The notes under the pieces were generated by a model. The model was not told the DNA's origin. It was given only the letters and a program-made list of their open reading frames with translations, and made no database searches. Source: Beijerinckiaceae bacterium (GTDB lineage Bacteria > Pseudomonadota > Alphaproteobacteria > Rhizobiales > Beijerinckiaceae). Taken from it: a DNA stretch of 64,000 nucleotides. Each line of letters opens with the position of its first letter. Position 1 is the first letter of the stretch. The DNA lies in the NCBI GenBank assembly GCA_947475995.1, contig CANJNI010000017.1, forward strand, positions 1-64,000, read 5' to 3'. This document shows positions 10,655-21,986 of the stretch, one piece after another. Made by a program: the position numbers and the translations under genes.

Positions 10655-11793
10655 GGAAGCCGCTCGGGCCCGGTCAAGGCTTCAGGCCGACCGCCGTGAT
10701 ACAGGGCGCTCGCCAGATATTGCGCAAGGGCGAAACGGATCAGCACCCCGATGGCGGCCGCCACCGGCACGCCGAGAATAAGCCCGGTGAATCCGAAGAA
10801 AGAGCCCGCCACGATCAGGGCGAACATCAGCCAGACCGGATGCAGCCCGACGGATTGCCCCACAAGACGCGGCGTCAGCACGTTTCCTTCCAGAAACTGT
10901 CCCGTGCCGACCACAACGAGAGACATCAGGACAAGGCTCCAGTTCGGCCAGCCCTGCACGATGGCGATGATGACCGAGAGAACGAGTGCGGTCAGCGAGC
11001 CCACATAGGGAATGAAACTCAGCAATCCGGCCGATATGCCGATGAGCAGGCCGAAATGCAGACCGATCATCGACAGGCCGATCCCGTACCACGCGCCCAG
11101 AAACAGGCAGACCAGAGACTGCCCGCGCAGGAAGCCCGCAATGGCCGTGTTGATCTGCCGGGCGAGGCTGCGCACCACATCGCGATTCTGGAGCGGAACC
11201 CAGCCGTCGACGGTGTCGATCATCTTGTTCCAGTCGAGCAGCAGGTAGAAGGCCACGACCGGCGTGATCACCAGCAGCGAAAACACGCTGATGAGCGCCT
11301 GCCCGCCGGACCACAGCGATTTCAGGAAGCCCGCGATCCACTGGGCGCCTTGCTTCAGGATATCGCCGAGCGAACTCTGGATGTTCTGCAGATCGGGCGG
11401 CGAGGTCGTGGCGGGGTCGATCCCGAGACGCTCGAAAATTCCTCCCGCATATTTTTCAAACAGCAGGCTGCCCTGGTCGGTCGCCAGCGAGCGCAGCGTC
11501 GTCACATAGCCCGGCAGCTTCTCGGCGAAACCGACAAGCTGCGTGACCAGCACCGGCACCAGGACGATCAGCACCAGCACGAAAATGAGCGTGAAGAAGG
11601 TCAGGATCGCTACCGTCGCCCAGAGCCGGTTCATGCCCCGCGCTTCCAGCCGGTCCGCGACCGGGTCCAGCAGATAGGCGAGGATCAACCCCGCCGCGAA
11701 CGGCATCAGGACGCCGCCCAGCGCGTAGAGCACGAGCATCAGCACGGCGAGCGCGCCGAGCCAGAAGCCAACCTGTCGTTCGAGCCGCATCAT
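10651..11793 (-). CDS. AI-2E/PerM-family membrane protein
   Basis: Integral membrane protein of 380 residues with about eight hydrophobic segments, in the family that includes TqsA and PerM. Visible features are the N-terminal triple hydrophobic block (LVLYALGGVLMPFAAGLILA), a soluble loop near 100-150, and the conserved C-terminal stretch with VGQSVGLHPVWLMF. Transport function in this family is documented for few members, so the substrate is open. Its position directly before hda is familiar from other alphaproteobacteria. Confidence 0.87.
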   Translation of the reverse strand: MMRLERQVGFWLGALAVLMLVLYALGGVLMPFAAGLILAYLLDPVADRLEARGMNRLWATVAILTFFTLIFVLVLIVLVPVLVTQLVGFAEKLPGYVTTLRSLATDQGSLLFEKYAGGIFERLGIDPATTSPPDLQNIQSSLGDILKQGAQWIAGFLKSLWSGGQALISVFSLLVITPVVAFYLLLDWNKMIDTVDGWVPLQNRDVVRSLARQINTAIAGFLRGQSLVCLFLGAWYGIGLSMIGLHFGLLIGISAGLLSFIPYVGSLTALVLSVIIAIVQGWPNWSLVLMSLVVVGTGQFLEGNVLTPRLVGQSVGLHPVWLMFALIVAGSFFGFTGLILGVPVAAAIGVLIRFALAQYLASALYHGGRPEALTGPERLP

Positions 11794-11844
11794 TTGTTCG
11801 GGCCGCCTTGCTTCGACGATGAATGGCCGCGCCGGCCGGAGCCG

Positions 11845-12411
11845 TCAATGGTCTCCGGCATCGCTTTCCATGTGGCGCATCCACTGGGTGAGATAGGCGA
11901 TGGTGGAGGCCAGCGTCAGCAGCGCAACCAGCCAGACCAGTCCTGTCTGCCACGGGCCGGGCTGGAGTTCGAAGCCGCGCGCCCCCAGCACAAGCCCCGC
12001 CAACGTGATTTGCGCCGCCGTGTTGAGCTTCGAAACCCACAATGGCCGGATCGTCACCGGATTGTCGAGCAGCCACGACATGATGACCGCGCCGATGATG
12101 AGGACGTCGCGAAACACCACGAGAATCGTCAGCCATGCGGGCAGCGCGCCGACGACCGCCAGCACGACATAGATGGTGATGAGCAGCGCCTTGTCGGCCA
12201 GAGGGTCCAGATACGCCCCCAGTTCGCTCGTGAGGTTGAACTGCTTGGCCAGAAAGCCGTCGACGGCGTCCGAAATCCCGGCTGCGAGGAAGATCAGGAA
12301 CGCCTTGGTCCATTCCTGATCGATGATGAGCAGGATCACCACCGGCACAAGCGCCAGGCGGGCCAGACTGATCAGATTGGGAAGGCTGGAAAACAGCGGG
12401 AAGGCGCTCAT
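11845..12411 (-). CDS. CDP-alcohol phosphatidyltransferase family protein (PgsA-like)
   Basis: Membrane enzyme expected to transfer a phosphatidyl group from CDP-diacylglycerol to an alcohol; glycerol-3-phosphate is the most likely acceptor, but this is not certain. Of 188 residues, most lie in five or six hydrophobic helices. The family motif is present as SDAVDGFLAK followed by GAYLDPLAD, so all acidic residues are kept, but the usual DG-x2-AR reads AK. I use the ATG at 12411, where the PgsA-like N-terminus (LPNLISLARLALVPVV) is 7-8 residues in; an ATG at 12432 is an alternative. Confidence 0.85.
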   Translation of the reverse strand: MSAFPLFSSLPNLISLARLALVPVVILLIIDQEWTKAFLIFLAAGISDAVDGFLAKQFNLTSELGAYLDPLADKALLITIYVVLAVVGALPAWLTILVVFRDVLIIGAVIMSWLLDNPVTIRPLWVSKLNTAAQITLAGLVLGARGFELQPGPWQTGLVWLVALLTLASTIAYLTQWMRHMESDAGDH

Positions 12412-12473
12412 CAGGCGGACAGGATAGCACATTCCCCACCGGCCGCGACCATCAGGGGCGTCCGTAACGTCGC

Positions 12474-14744
12474 TCAGGGTGTTACCGCCATGTATTGCGC
12501 GATGTCGGGCGTGTCCTCATCGGTTTCGGCCGCCGGGGCGGGCGTCTCTGGCGCCGGGGACGGAAGCTTCGCATGCGACCATGGGCGGTCGTAACCCGGC
12601 GTCCGGTGTGTCTTGCGGATCAGTTCCCCCTCCGGGCCGAACCTGATTTCGGTCGCCCCGAACCCGTCGAGAAACTGCCCGTCGATCACCACGTCCGGCC
12701 CCTTGCAGAGGCTGCCGACCCACAGGCGCGTGATCACGACGTCCGACCGGCCGCAATCTTCCGGCAGCGCTGCACGGTCGAAGACCAGCGCGATGATTCG
12801 TCCGTCCGCCGCCTCGCCGACGCAGCCCGACCGGTCGCATCGCGACGCGCCGCCGAGCGTCGGATCGCGGGGCGAACGGCTGTCCGCATCCGCCGTCAGC
12901 CATTGCGCCGCACCGAACAGATTCGATCGCGCATTCATCACCTCCAGGCTTCCCGACGCTGCCCGGTAAGCGACGATCTGCCCGCGCGCATCGACCAGCA
13001 CGTCGGGGCGGGGATGCACCGCAGCCAGTCCGATCCCGGTCAGCGCGAAAAGCAGGCCCGCCCATCGAATCCACGTCTGCCAGATGGCGATCCACAGAAT
13101 GGCCAGCGCCATCAGCAGCACCGCACCGCCGCCGAAGGCCGGAATGTAGCGGACCGAGCCGGACAGACCTGCCACCCAGTGCGACACCTGCATCATCAGT
13201 CCGACGCCCTGCCCGGCGACCCACCAGGCGGGCGCGTCCAGCCCGAAGGCCCCCGCCGCCACGCCCAGCACCGACATGGGCATGATGATGAACTCGACAA
13301 CCGGCAGGACCAGACTGTTGCCGATCAGCCCGTAGGGATTGATCCTGTGAAAGTGGAAGGTCGCGAACGGGTCCGTCGCCAGGCTCGCTACAAGCGTCGT
13401 CACCAGCATGGCGACGAGCACGATGCGCATCCGGTCGAGCCAGCCGTCAGCAGGCTCGACTCTGCTGAAATCCCTTGAGGGACCGCGCTCGAAGGCCGCG
13501 ACCATCGCAGCCACCGCCGCGAAGGACATCTGGAAACTCGGACCGATCAGCGTCTGCGGCTCGCGGATCAGGACGATGAAGGCCGCAATCGCCAGATTGC
13601 GCATCGACAGCGCCGGCCGATCGAAAAGGATCGCCCCCAGAATGACGAGCGTCATCACCAGCGAGCGCTCCGTGGCGACTTCCGAACCCGCGAAAATGTC
13701 GTACGCGATGGCCCCGAAGATCGCGCAGCCCGCCGCCCATTTCTTGATGGGATATTGCAGCGCGACGGCGGGGAACAGGGCCAGCAGCGCGCGTACGCTC
13801 CACATGAAAAGGCCCGCCGCCAGCACCATGTGCAGCCCCGAAATCGACACGACATGATAGATTCCGGCGCCGCGCAGGGCATCGTTCATGTCTTCCGGGA
13901 TGAGCCCGCGCTTACCGGTGACCAGAGCCGCCGTGACCGCCCCGACGCCGCCGCCGACCACGCCGACGATCCGGTCCGTCAGGTTGTTGCGGGCCCGGTC
14001 GATGGCCGCATTGATGCGCGCGGTCCAGACCACCGGCGCGTCGGGCGCGCGCTCCATCCGGCCGGTCACGCTGCCGATGCCGCCGATCTGCGCAAACCAG
14101 GCGTCGCGGGCAAAGTCGTATCCGCCCGGCTCCGAGGCCTGCGGGGGAGGCATCAGCCGCAGCCCCGCCTGCACGGTCGTTCCTGCGGGGAATTCCGGAC
14201 GCGCCCGCGTCGTGACCCGCACGCGCACCGGCGTCGTTTCGGTCGTCAGCCCTTCCATGGAGACCAGACGCAGCAACATGCGCCCGCCGCTGCGATGATC
14301 GTCCACGGTCTCGATATAGGCGACGGCCTTTCCGACGATGGTCCGCGTCACGACCGGCGCAGTCGCCAGCCAGGTCTGGAAGGTCGCCAGCGTCAGGCCG
14401 CCGAACGCCATCGTCGCGCACAGGACGAGCCGGAACAGCCTGACATGCTCCCGGACATGCGCCCAGAGCGCGCCGGCCGCGAAAACTGCCGTCGTCGCCG
14501 CGCCCGCCCAAAGGGAAGGCTCCCGATCCGCAGCGAAATAAAGGAGAATGCCCGCCCCGAAAAAAGCAGGAAGCCAGAGGAAAAGCCTGCGCTGGTCAAT
14601 CTCCTGCGCGACGGCCGCATCCAGCTTGCCGCGCGCCGCGCCAATGAAACCCGTCAGCCAGTCCCCGAACCCGGCGCCCGGCCGCGCGAGCGGACGCGCT
14701 GCGGCTGCGCCCGCGACTTTCGCGCCTGATCCCCCGACCGCCAT
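12474..14744 (-). CDS. ComEC/Rec2-family competence-like membrane protein
   Basis: Polytopic inner-membrane protein of 756 residues, related to the channel that passes single-stranded DNA into the cytoplasm in transformable bacteria. A DUF4131-type N-terminal part is followed by a competence domain with the hallmark [13 protein letters not shown] and about ten hydrophobic helices. The C-terminal soluble region (after about residue 590) occupies the place of the metallo-beta-lactamase domain, but no HxHxDH metal motif is visible, so it is either degenerate or divergent. I place the start at the ATG at 14744; the open frame continues to 14867 without family-like sequence. Divergent from gltX. 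Confidence 0.88.
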   Translation of the reverse strand: MAVGGSGAKVAGAAAARPLARPGAGFGDWLTGFIGAARGKLDAAVAQEIDQRRLFLWLPAFFGAGILLYFAADREPSLWAGAATTAVFAAGALWAHVREHVRLFRLVLCATMAFGGLTLATFQTWLATAPVVTRTIVGKAVAYIETVDDHRSGGRMLLRLVSMEGLTTETTPVRVRVTTRARPEFPAGTTVQAGLRLMPPPQASEPGGYDFARDAWFAQIGGIGSVTGRMERAPDAPVVWTARINAAIDRARNNLTDRIVGVVGGGVGAVTAALVTGKRGLIPEDMNDALRGAGIYHVVSISGLHMVLAAGLFMWSVRALLALFPAVALQYPIKKWAAGCAIFGAIAYDIFAGSEVATERSLVMTLVILGAILFDRPALSMRNLAIAAFIVLIREPQTLIGPSFQMSFAAVAAMVAAFERGPSRDFSRVEPADGWLDRMRIVLVAMLVTTLVASLATDPFATFHFHRINPYGLIGNSLVLPVVEFIIMPMSVLGVAAGAFGLDAPAWWVAGQGVGLMMQVSHWVAGLSGSVRYIPAFGGGAVLLMALAILWIAIWQTWIRWAGLLFALTGIGLAAVHPRPDVLVDARGQIVAYRAASGSLEVMNARSNLFGAAQWLTADADSRSPRDPTLGGASRCDRSGCVGEAADGRIIALVFDRAALPEDCGRSDVVITRLWVGSLCKGPDVVIDGQFLDGFGATEIRFGPEGELIRKTHRTPGYDRPWSHAKLPSPAPETPAPAAETDEDTPDIAQYMAVTP

Positions 14745-14917
14745 CGTCCAGACTGCCCGCCTGCCGGCTTTGTCTGCGGAAATGCTTTTCCTGCAAACGG
14801 GGTCGTGATAACGCCCCAACGCCGCTCCTGTCCGGCTCCATGCTACACGATGCCGGCTTGGCCTCAACCGGGCGTCGTGGCGGCGAACTTCTCCTCACAG
14901 GTCCAGAGTACGCATTG

Positions 14918-16342
14918 ATGTCAGAGCCGGTGGTTACCCGTTTCGCCCCGTCCCCGACGGGCTTCCTGCATATCGGCGGCGCCCGCACGGCGCTGTTCAA
15001 CTGGCTTTATGCACGCCGTTTCGGCGGCAAGATGCTGCTGCGCATCGAGGATACGGACCGCGAGCGATCCACCGACGCCGCCATTGCGGCCATCATCGAC
15101 GGCCTGTCCTGGCTGGGCCTCCAGTGGGACGGCGACGTGATTTACCAGTTCGCCCGCGCCGCCCGCCATGCGGAAGTCGCCCATGAACTGCTGGCGCAGG
15201 GCAAGGCCTATCATTGCTATGCGTCGCAGCAGGAACTGGAAGAAATGCGCGAGAAGGCGCGCGCCGAAAAGCGCCCGCCCCGCTATGACGGCCGCTGGCG
15301 CGACCGCCCCGCCTCCGACGCTCCGGCGGGCGTCAAGCCGGTGGTGCGCCTCAAGGCCCCGCAGGAAGGTGAAACGGTCGTGGACGATCGCGTGCAGGGC
15401 CGCGTGGTGTTCCCCAACAAGGATCTGGACGACCTCGTCCTGTTGCGCTCTGACGGCACGCCCACCTACATGCTGGCCGTTGTGGTGGACGATCACGACA
15501 TGGGCGTCACCCACATCATCCGCGGCGACGACCATCTGACCAATGCGGCCCGCCAGACCCACATCTATCAGGCGATGGGCTGGAAGGTTCCCTCCATGTC
15601 GCACATCCCGCTGATCCACGGCCCGGACGGGGCCAAGCTCTCCAAGCGCCACGGCGCGCTGGGCGTCGACGCCTACCGGGGCATGGGCTACCTGCCCGCC
15701 GCCCTGAGGAACTATCTGGTGCGTCTGGGCTGGAGCCAGGGCGACAAGGAATTCTTCTCGACCGAGGAAATGATCGCTGCTTTCGATCTGCCGCAGATCG
15801 GCCGGTCGCCGGCGCGTTTCGACTACGCCAAGCTCGAAAACATGAACGGCCAGTATATGCGCCAGACGCCCGACGCTGAGCTGGTCGCGGCGATCGAAAG
15901 CACCCTGCCCTACCTGCCGAACGGCGAGCATGTTGCAGCGCAGCTAAACCCGGACAAAAAGGCGCAACTCCTCGCCGCCATGCCCGGACTGAAAGAACGA
16001 GCCAAGACTCTCATCGAACTGGTCGACGGCGCAGGATTCCTTTTCGCCCGGCGTCCCCTGCCGCTCGACCCGAAAGCCGCCGAAATTCTTGCCAAGGGCG
16101 GACGGGAGCACATTGCAGCCATGCTGCCGAAGCTGGAAGCCCTGCCCGACTGGACGGCTGCCGCCGCCGAGGCGGCAGTTCGGATTTATGCCGAGGAAAA
16201 CGGGGCAAAGCTGGGCCAGGTGGCGCAACCGCTGCGCGCCGCACTCACCGGCCGCTCAACATCTCCGGGGATTTTCGATGTTCTGGAGGTGCTGGGGCGC
16301 GAGGAATCCCTTGGGCGTCTGCACGATCAGGCGAAAGCCTGA
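14918..16342 (+). CDS. gltX: Glutamyl-tRNA synthetase
   Basis: Class I aminoacyl-tRNA synthetase, 474 residues, charging tRNA-Glu (or tRNA-Gln in the mis-charging pathway). The HIGH signature is LHIGG (17-21) and the KMSKS-type loop is KLSKRHG near 240. The anticodon-binding domain follows. Alphaproteobacteria often carry two gltX copies; which one this is cannot be told from the window. I start at the ATG at 14918 ([15 protein letters not shown]); the frame is open further upstream to 14840, where it would run into the region opposite comEC. Confidence 0.95.
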   Translation: MSEPVVTRFAPSPTGFLHIGGARTALFNWLYARRFGGKMLLRIEDTDRERSTDAAIAAIIDGLSWLGLQWDGDVIYQFARAARHAEVAHELLAQGKAYHCYASQQELEEMREKARAEKRPPRYDGRWRDRPASDAPAGVKPVVRLKAPQEGETVVDDRVQGRVVFPNKDLDDLVLLRSDGTPTYMLAVVVDDHDMGVTHIIRGDDHLTNAARQTHIYQAMGWKVPSMSHIPLIHGPDGAKLSKRHGALGVDAYRGMGYLPAALRNYLVRLGWSQGDKEFFSTEEMIAAFDLPQIGRSPARFDYAKLENMNGQYMRQTPDAELVAAIESTLPYLPNGEHVAAQLNPDKKAQLLAAMPGLKERAKTLIELVDGAGFLFARRPLPLDPKAAEILAKGGREHIAAMLPKLEALPDWTAAAAEAAVRIYAEENGAKLGQVAQPLRAALTGRSTSPGIFDVLEVLGREESLGRLHDQAKA

Positions 16343-16426
16343 AAATCGCGCCCGTACGGCGCCGAAAGACGGATGCAGGACTGCGTTGCCGCAGCGCTGT
16401 CCTGCTAAAGGCGAGGGCTGCTGCGC

Positions 16427-16458
16427 TTGAACCTCCCGGTTCAATGGGATAGCTATAT
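16427..16458 (+). promoter_or_regulatory. Candidate gltA promoter overlapping an inverted repeat
   Basis: TTGAAC at 16427-16432, 17 bases, then TAGCTA at 16450-16455 (also readable as CTATAT at 16453-16458) fits a housekeeping promoter. The -35 sits in a 7-bp inverted repeat, TTGAACC-TCCC-GGTTCAA (16427-16444), a possible operator. It lies about 75 bases before the gltA start. Confidence 0.45.
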
Positions 16459-16533
16459 CGCGGCGCAACAATTTGACGCAGCGGGACCCCGCAGGGGGGC
16501 CCGGGCGGCCACAAGATCAAAGGCGATTTCTGT

Positions 16534-17823
16534 ATGAGCGCAAAGACTGGCACCATCAAGATCGGCGACAAATCGGTGGAGATGCCGGTCCGAAGCGGGA
16601 CCATCGGCCCGGATGTGGTCGATATCGGCAAGCTGTATGGGGCGACCGGCGCGTTCACCTACGACCCGGGCTTCCTGTCCACCGCCGCCTGCGAGTCGAA
16701 GATCACCTATATCGACGGTGACGAAGGCGTTCTGCTGCATCGCGGCTACGCGATCGAGGAACTCGCCGGCCAGGGGGATTTCCTCGAAACCTGCTACCTG
16801 TTGCTCTACGGGGAACTGCCCACCGCAGCCCAGAAGTCGGATTTCGACTATCGCGTCACGCGCCATACGATGGTGCACGACCAGATGACACGGTTCTACC
16901 AGGGCTTCCGCCGCGACGCGCATCCGATGGCCGTCATGGTCGGCGCCGTTGGCGCGCTCGCCGCATTCTATCATGACTCGACCGACATCACCGATCCGAC
17001 GCAGCGCATGATTGCGTCCATGCGGATGATCGCCAAGATGCCGACGCTCGCCGCGATGGCCTACAAGTACAACGTCGGCCAACCCTTCGTGTATCCGAAG
17101 AACGACCTCGACTATGCGTCGAACTTCCTGCGCATGTGCTTCGCGGTGCCGTGCGAGGAGTACCGGATCAACCCGGTCATCGCGCGCGCGCTCGACCGCA
17201 TCTTCATCCTGCACGCCGATCATGAGCAGAACGCCTCGACCTCGACGGTCCGCCTCGCGGGCTCGACGGGCGCGAATCCGTTCGCCTGCATCGCGGCCGG
17301 CATCGCAGCCCTGTGGGGACCTGCGCACGGCGGCGCCAATGAAATCTGCCTGCAGATGCTCGCCGAAATCGGCACCGTGGACCGCATTCCGCAGTTCATC
17401 GCCCGCGCGAAGGACAAGAACGATCCCTTCAAGCTCATGGGCTTCGGACATCGCGTCTACAAGAACTTCGATCCGCGCGCCAAGATCATGCACCAGACCT
17501 GTCACGAGGTTCTGAAGGAACTCGGCATCAAGGATGATCCGCTGCTCGACGTCGCCATGGAACTCGAAAAGATCGCCCTGAACGACGAATATTTCATCGA
17601 GCGCAAGCTGTATCCGAACGTGGACTTCTATTCGGGCATCACCCTCAAGGCGATGGGCTTCCCGACCTCGATGTTCACGGTGCTGTTCGCCGTCGCCCGC
17701 ACGGTCGGCTGGATCGCCCAGTGGAAGGAAATGATCGAGGACCCGAACCAGAAGATCGGCCGTCCGCGTCAGCTATACACCGGCTCCCCGCGCCGCGATT
17801 ACCTGCAGCCCGACAAGCGCTGA
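16534..17823 (+). CDS. gltA: Citrate synthase, type II (hexameric)
   Basis: Condenses acetyl-CoA and oxaloacetate to citrate, the entry step of the TCA cycle. The 429-residue length and N-terminal beta-domain ([20 protein letters not shown]) are those of the NADH-sensitive Gram-negative type. Catalytic histidine regions are present: [23 protein letters not shown], and [15 protein letters not shown]; the conserved aspartate region is YPNVDFYSG. It has its own upstream gap of about 190 bases with a candidate promoter and ends in a strong terminator. Confidence 0.97.
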   Translation: MSAKTGTIKIGDKSVEMPVRSGTIGPDVVDIGKLYGATGAFTYDPGFLSTAACESKITYIDGDEGVLLHRGYAIEELAGQGDFLETCYLLLYGELPTAAQKSDFDYRVTRHTMVHDQMTRFYQGFRRDAHPMAVMVGAVGALAAFYHDSTDITDPTQRMIASMRMIAKMPTLAAMAYKYNVGQPFVYPKNDLDYASNFLRMCFAVPCEEYRINPVIARALDRIFILHADHEQNASTSTVRLAGSTGANPFACIAAGIAALWGPAHGGANEICLQMLAEIGTVDRIPQFIARAKDKNDPFKLMGFGHRVYKNFDPRAKIMHQTCHEVLKELGIKDDPLLDVAMELEKIALNDEYFIERKLYPNVDFYSGITLKAMGFPTSMFTVLFAVARTVGWIAQWKEMIEDPNQKIGRPRQLYTGSPRRDYLQPDKR

Positions 17824-17844
17824 AGGTTCTCATACGAGCTTTTC

Positions 17845-17869
17845 AAAGGGGCCCTCCGGGCCCCTTTTT
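17845..17869 (+). terminator. Rho-independent terminator of gltA
   Basis: A 10-bp perfect stem AAAGGGGCCC / GGGCCCCTTT with a TCC loop, followed by TT, 22 bases after the gltA stop. Confidence 0.85.
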
Positions 17870-17978
17870 GTTGCCCGCGCGCCATAGATGTGGGCTTACC
17901 GCCAGCGCGTCTTGACTCCCCCGGCGGGCGACCGCAATCAAACACAGCGGCGTCCGGGCCGCATCCGGACCCGCTTTC

Positions 17979-18845
17979 TTGTCTCTGCGCGATCTACAAT
18001 ACAGGCTCGAATATGCGGTCTTCTGCGCTGTAGCGTGGATTGCCGCGAGCCTGCCTGTCGAGACGGCCTCGAACGTCAGCGCCGCCCTGTGGGGCTGGAT
18101 TGCGCCGCTCCTCAAGCGCCACCGCCGCGCGCTCCGCCATCTCGAACTGGCCTTCCCGGAAAAGACCGAATCCGAGCGCAGCGCGATCGCACTCGCCATG
18201 TGGCGCAACCTCGGCCGCGTTTTCGCGGAAGCCTTCCATCTCGACGCCATTCTCGACAGCGGCCGCATCACCTTTGACGGCGTCGAGGAAATGGCCGCCA
18301 GCGGACTTGCCGAGCATGGAATCGTCGGGTGCAGCGCCCATCTGGGCAATTGGGAGATCGCCGCCAGCCTCGCGGAAAAACTCGGCATCGAGGCGCTCGG
18401 CATCTACCAGCGCATCAAGAACCCGCATGTTGACGCACGGGTGCGGGCCATGCGGGCGCGGCTCTATCCAGCCGGGTTGCTGCCCAAGGAACCCGCGACG
18501 GGGCTGAAGGCGATCCGGCATGTACGCAACGGCGGCGCGCTCGTGATGCTCGCTGACTTGCGCGACCGCAACGGCCTGCCCGTGCCGTTCTTCGGCGCGC
18601 CCGCCCCCTCCACCACCTTCCCGGCCATGGTGGCTCGTACGCAGGACAAGCCCCTCGTGGCCGTGCAAGTGATCCGCCATCCCGATGTCCGGTTTACGAT
18701 TCGGGTCAGTCTGGTGGACGTTCCCCGCACCGGCGACCGCGACGCCGACATCAGGGTTGCGACGGCCAATCTTGAAAAAATGCTTGAGGGCTTCATCCGT
18801 CAGCAGCCGGACCAATGGATGTGGGCGCACCGGCGCTGGGGTTAG
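17979..18845 (+). CDS. Lysophospholipid/lipid A acyltransferase, HtrB/LpxL family
   Basis: Membrane-anchored acyltransferase of 288 residues that adds a secondary acyl chain to a lipid A precursor, or in some relatives makes another acyl lipid. The HX4E-type catalytic motif is HLGNWE near residue 121, preceded by an N-terminal hydrophobic anchor (YAVFCAVAWIAASLPVE) and followed by the family's LADLRDRNGLPVPFFG substrate region. The only plausible start is the TTG at 17979; I see no clear Shine-Dalgarno. The run htrB-like, xthA, cyclase is on one strand with gaps of 60 and 15 bases. Confidence 0.88.
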   Translation: MSLRDLQYRLEYAVFCAVAWIAASLPVETASNVSAALWGWIAPLLKRHRRALRHLELAFPEKTESERSAIALAMWRNLGRVFAEAFHLDAILDSGRITFDGVEEMAASGLAEHGIVGCSAHLGNWEIAASLAEKLGIEALGIYQRIKNPHVDARVRAMRARLYPAGLLPKEPATGLKAIRHVRNGGALVMLADLRDRNGLPVPFFGAPAPSTTFPAMVARTQDKPLVAVQVIRHPDVRFTIRVSLVDVPRTGDRDADIRVATANLEKMLEGFIRQQPDQWMWAHRRWG

Positions 18846-18905
18846 GCATGGTCAGCCCCCGCGTGGGCCACTAGACTGACGCCAACGAACGAAGGATTCC
18901 CGCGC

Positions 18906-19688
<783 letters not shown>

Positions 19689-19703
19689 CGTCCGGAGCCG
19701 CCC

Positions 19704-21983
19704 GTGGCAAACCATCCCGCCAGCAGCGACGCGAACCGGACACTCGTCCGGGACGGCGCGCGCCGCAGGCGCTGGGTGCGCAGGCTGCGCGAAAGCGCCG
19801 GTATGTTCGCCGTCATCGTGGCAGGATTTCTCCTCGCCTCCGCGCTGCATGAAAGCGAGATCGTCCAGCGCATCAACAATCTTGTTTTTGACCAGTACCA
19901 GCGCTGGAAGCCCCGCGTCTGGACGCCGGACATGCAGGTGCGCGTCGCCGATATCGACGACACGACGCTGGAACGCATCGGCCAATGGCCGTGGCCGCGC
20001 CAGCGCATCGCCGAACTGACGGACAAGCTCGCGCAGGCAGGCGCAGCCGCCATCGTGTTTGACGCCCTCTTTTCCGAACAGGACCGCTACGCCCCGCGCG
20101 AATTGCTGACTCACCTGCCGCCGCTGCCAGAGCGCGATGCGCTGCTGCGCGCCATGCAGGAGCAGAGATTGCTCGACGCTGACCCGCTCGCGGCCGCCTT
20201 CGCCCGGGCCCCCGTCGTGGCGGCGGCGGCCCTCACCGATCTGCCCGTGCGTGACAGACCGGAAGTGAAGGCGAGTTTCGTCACGCTCGGCGACAATCCG
20301 CGTCCGATGTTGCCGCACTTCGAAAACATGGTGATGCCCCTGCCGCAACTTCGCGCAGTCGTGCAGGGATTGGGAGTTATCAACTACATTCCCGATCTCG
20401 ATCAGGTCGTGCGCCGGGTACCGACAGCTTTCGCGGTGGGACCGCGCGGTTCGGAAATCATCGCGCCTTCGCTCGGCGTCGAGGCGCTGCGCGTCGCGTT
20501 GCGGACGACGACGCCGATCATCAAGTCCACCAATGCGTCAGGCGAGCAGACCTTCAACGACAAGAAGGCCATCGTGGCGGTCGGCATCGGCGATGCAGCC
20601 TTCCCGACGGAAGCTGACGGAAACGTCCGGGTTCATTTCGCCGGCGCGCAGCCGGGACGGCGCATTCCGGCATGGAAAATCCTGAGCGGCGAAGCATCCC
20701 CGAAAGATCTCGAAAACACCATCGTCCTCATCGGCTCCAGCGCTGCGGCTCTGGCGGATCTGCGCGCCACGCCCTTGCAATCGGCTGTGCCGGGAGTCGA
20801 GGTCCATGCAGAATTTCTCGAACACGTCCTGTCGGGCTCCCAGCTCGTGCGTCCGGATTGGGCCTGGGGCGCAGAAGCTATGGCGGTCGTGCTCGGCGGC
20901 TTGCTGATCGCCTTGCTCGTGCGTTCCCTGCCGCCGGTACTGGCGGCGGGCGCAGCCGCGCTTCTGCTCGGCGCGGGCCTCGCGGCAAGCTGGCAAGCCT
21001 TTGCGCAGGCCGATCTCCTGTTCGATCCGATCATTCCCGGCGCCACATGGCTGGCGGTTCACGCGATCACCACGGTCGGCGTCTTCCGCCGCACGGCCCG
21101 CGAGCGGCGCGAGGTGCGCACCGCCTTCAGCCGTTATCTTTCCCCCGTGGTGGTCGAGCAGATCGCCGCCGATCCGTCGAAACTGCGTCTTGGCGGCGAG
21201 ATGCGCAACGTCACGATCCTGTTCAGCGACGTGCGCGACTTCACGGCGCGGTCGGAGACCATGACGGGCGCCGGCGTCGTGCGATTTCTCAACGCGCTGC
21301 ATACGCCGCTCACCGATATCGTCATGGCGAGCGGCGGGACGATCGACAAATATCTTGGCGATGGCCTGATGGCCTTCTGGAACGCGCCGCTCGATACGCC
21401 TGATCACGCCACCGCAGCTTGTCGTGCAGCCCTAGCGATGACCGCCGCCGTTCCAGCCATCGACGCGAAGCTGCGCGCCGAAGCGCTCGCGGAAGGACGC
21501 GAGCATCGACCATTGCGCATCGGCATAGGACTCAACACCGGGGACGCCTTCGTCGGCAACATGGGATCGGAGCAGCGATTCGACTATTCGATCGTCGGTG
21601 ACCCGGTGAACGTCGCGGCGCGGCTGGAAGCCGCCACCAAGGAGTTCTTGGCGCCCATCATCGTTTCGGAATCGACCCGGAGAGCCGCCAGGGGATTCCT
21701 GTTCGTCGATCTGGGCCCGGCGGACCTGAAGGGCAAGGCCGCCCGCTCCCGTCTGTTCGCGCTGCACTGCGCCGAAACAGACGCCGCGCCCGACTGGGAA
21801 ACCTTCTGCGCGAGGCACGAGGCAGTGATGTCGGCCTCGCCTTCCGACAGATCGCAATTGCAAAGGCTGGTCGCAGAGGCGCAGGGGACGCCGACCGGCG
21901 CCCATTACGCGGGGCTTTACGCCCGTCTGTTGAAGGGAGAGAAGACCGCCATTGCCGAGGCCATTCAGGCCGGCGGCTCCTGA
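19704..21983 (+). CDS. CHASE2-domain adenylate cyclase (class III)
   Basis: Membrane sensor making a cyclic nucleotide in response to a periplasmic signal. Order of parts in 759 residues: a hydrophobic helix near 34-52, a periplasmic CHASE2 domain to about 385, two to three helices near 390-460, and a class III cyclase domain from about 495. Metal aspartates are in LFSDVRDFT; DKYLGDGLMAFW includes the adenine-selecting lysine; GDPVNVAARLEAAT carries the second specificity position and the transition-state residues. ATP rather than GTP is therefore the likely substrate. The start is GTG at 19704. The stop is 3 bases from that of the convergent exoR-like gene. Confidence 0.92.
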   Translation: MANHPASSDANRTLVRDGARRRRWVRRLRESAGMFAVIVAGFLLASALHESEIVQRINNLVFDQYQRWKPRVWTPDMQVRVADIDDTTLERIGQWPWPRQRIAELTDKLAQAGAAAIVFDALFSEQDRYAPRELLTHLPPLPERDALLRAMQEQRLLDADPLAAAFARAPVVAAAALTDLPVRDRPEVKASFVTLGDNPRPMLPHFENMVMPLPQLRAVVQGLGVINYIPDLDQVVRRVPTAFAVGPRGSEIIAPSLGVEALRVALRTTTPIIKSTNASGEQTFNDKKAIVAVGIGDAAFPTEADGNVRVHFAGAQPGRRIPAWKILSGEASPKDLENTIVLIGSSAAALADLRATPLQSAVPGVEVHAEFLEHVLSGSQLVRPDWAWGAEAMAVVLGGLLIALLVRSLPPVLAAGAAALLLGAGLAASWQAFAQADLLFDPIIPGATWLAVHAITTVGVFRRTARERREVRTAFSRYLSPVVVEQIAADPSKLRLGGEMRNVTILFSDVRDFTARSETMTGAGVVRFLNALHTPLTDIVMASGGTIDKYLGDGLMAFWNAPLDTPDHATAACRAALAMTAAVPAIDAKLRAEALAEGREHRPLRIGIGLNTGDAFVGNMGSEQRFDYSIVGDPVNVAARLEAATKEFLAPIIVSESTRRAARGFLFVDLGPADLKGKAARSRLFALHCAETDAAPDWETFCARHEAVMSASPSDRSQLQRLVAEAQGTPTGAHYAGLYARLLKGEKTAIAEAIQAGGS

Positions 21984-21986
21984 GCC

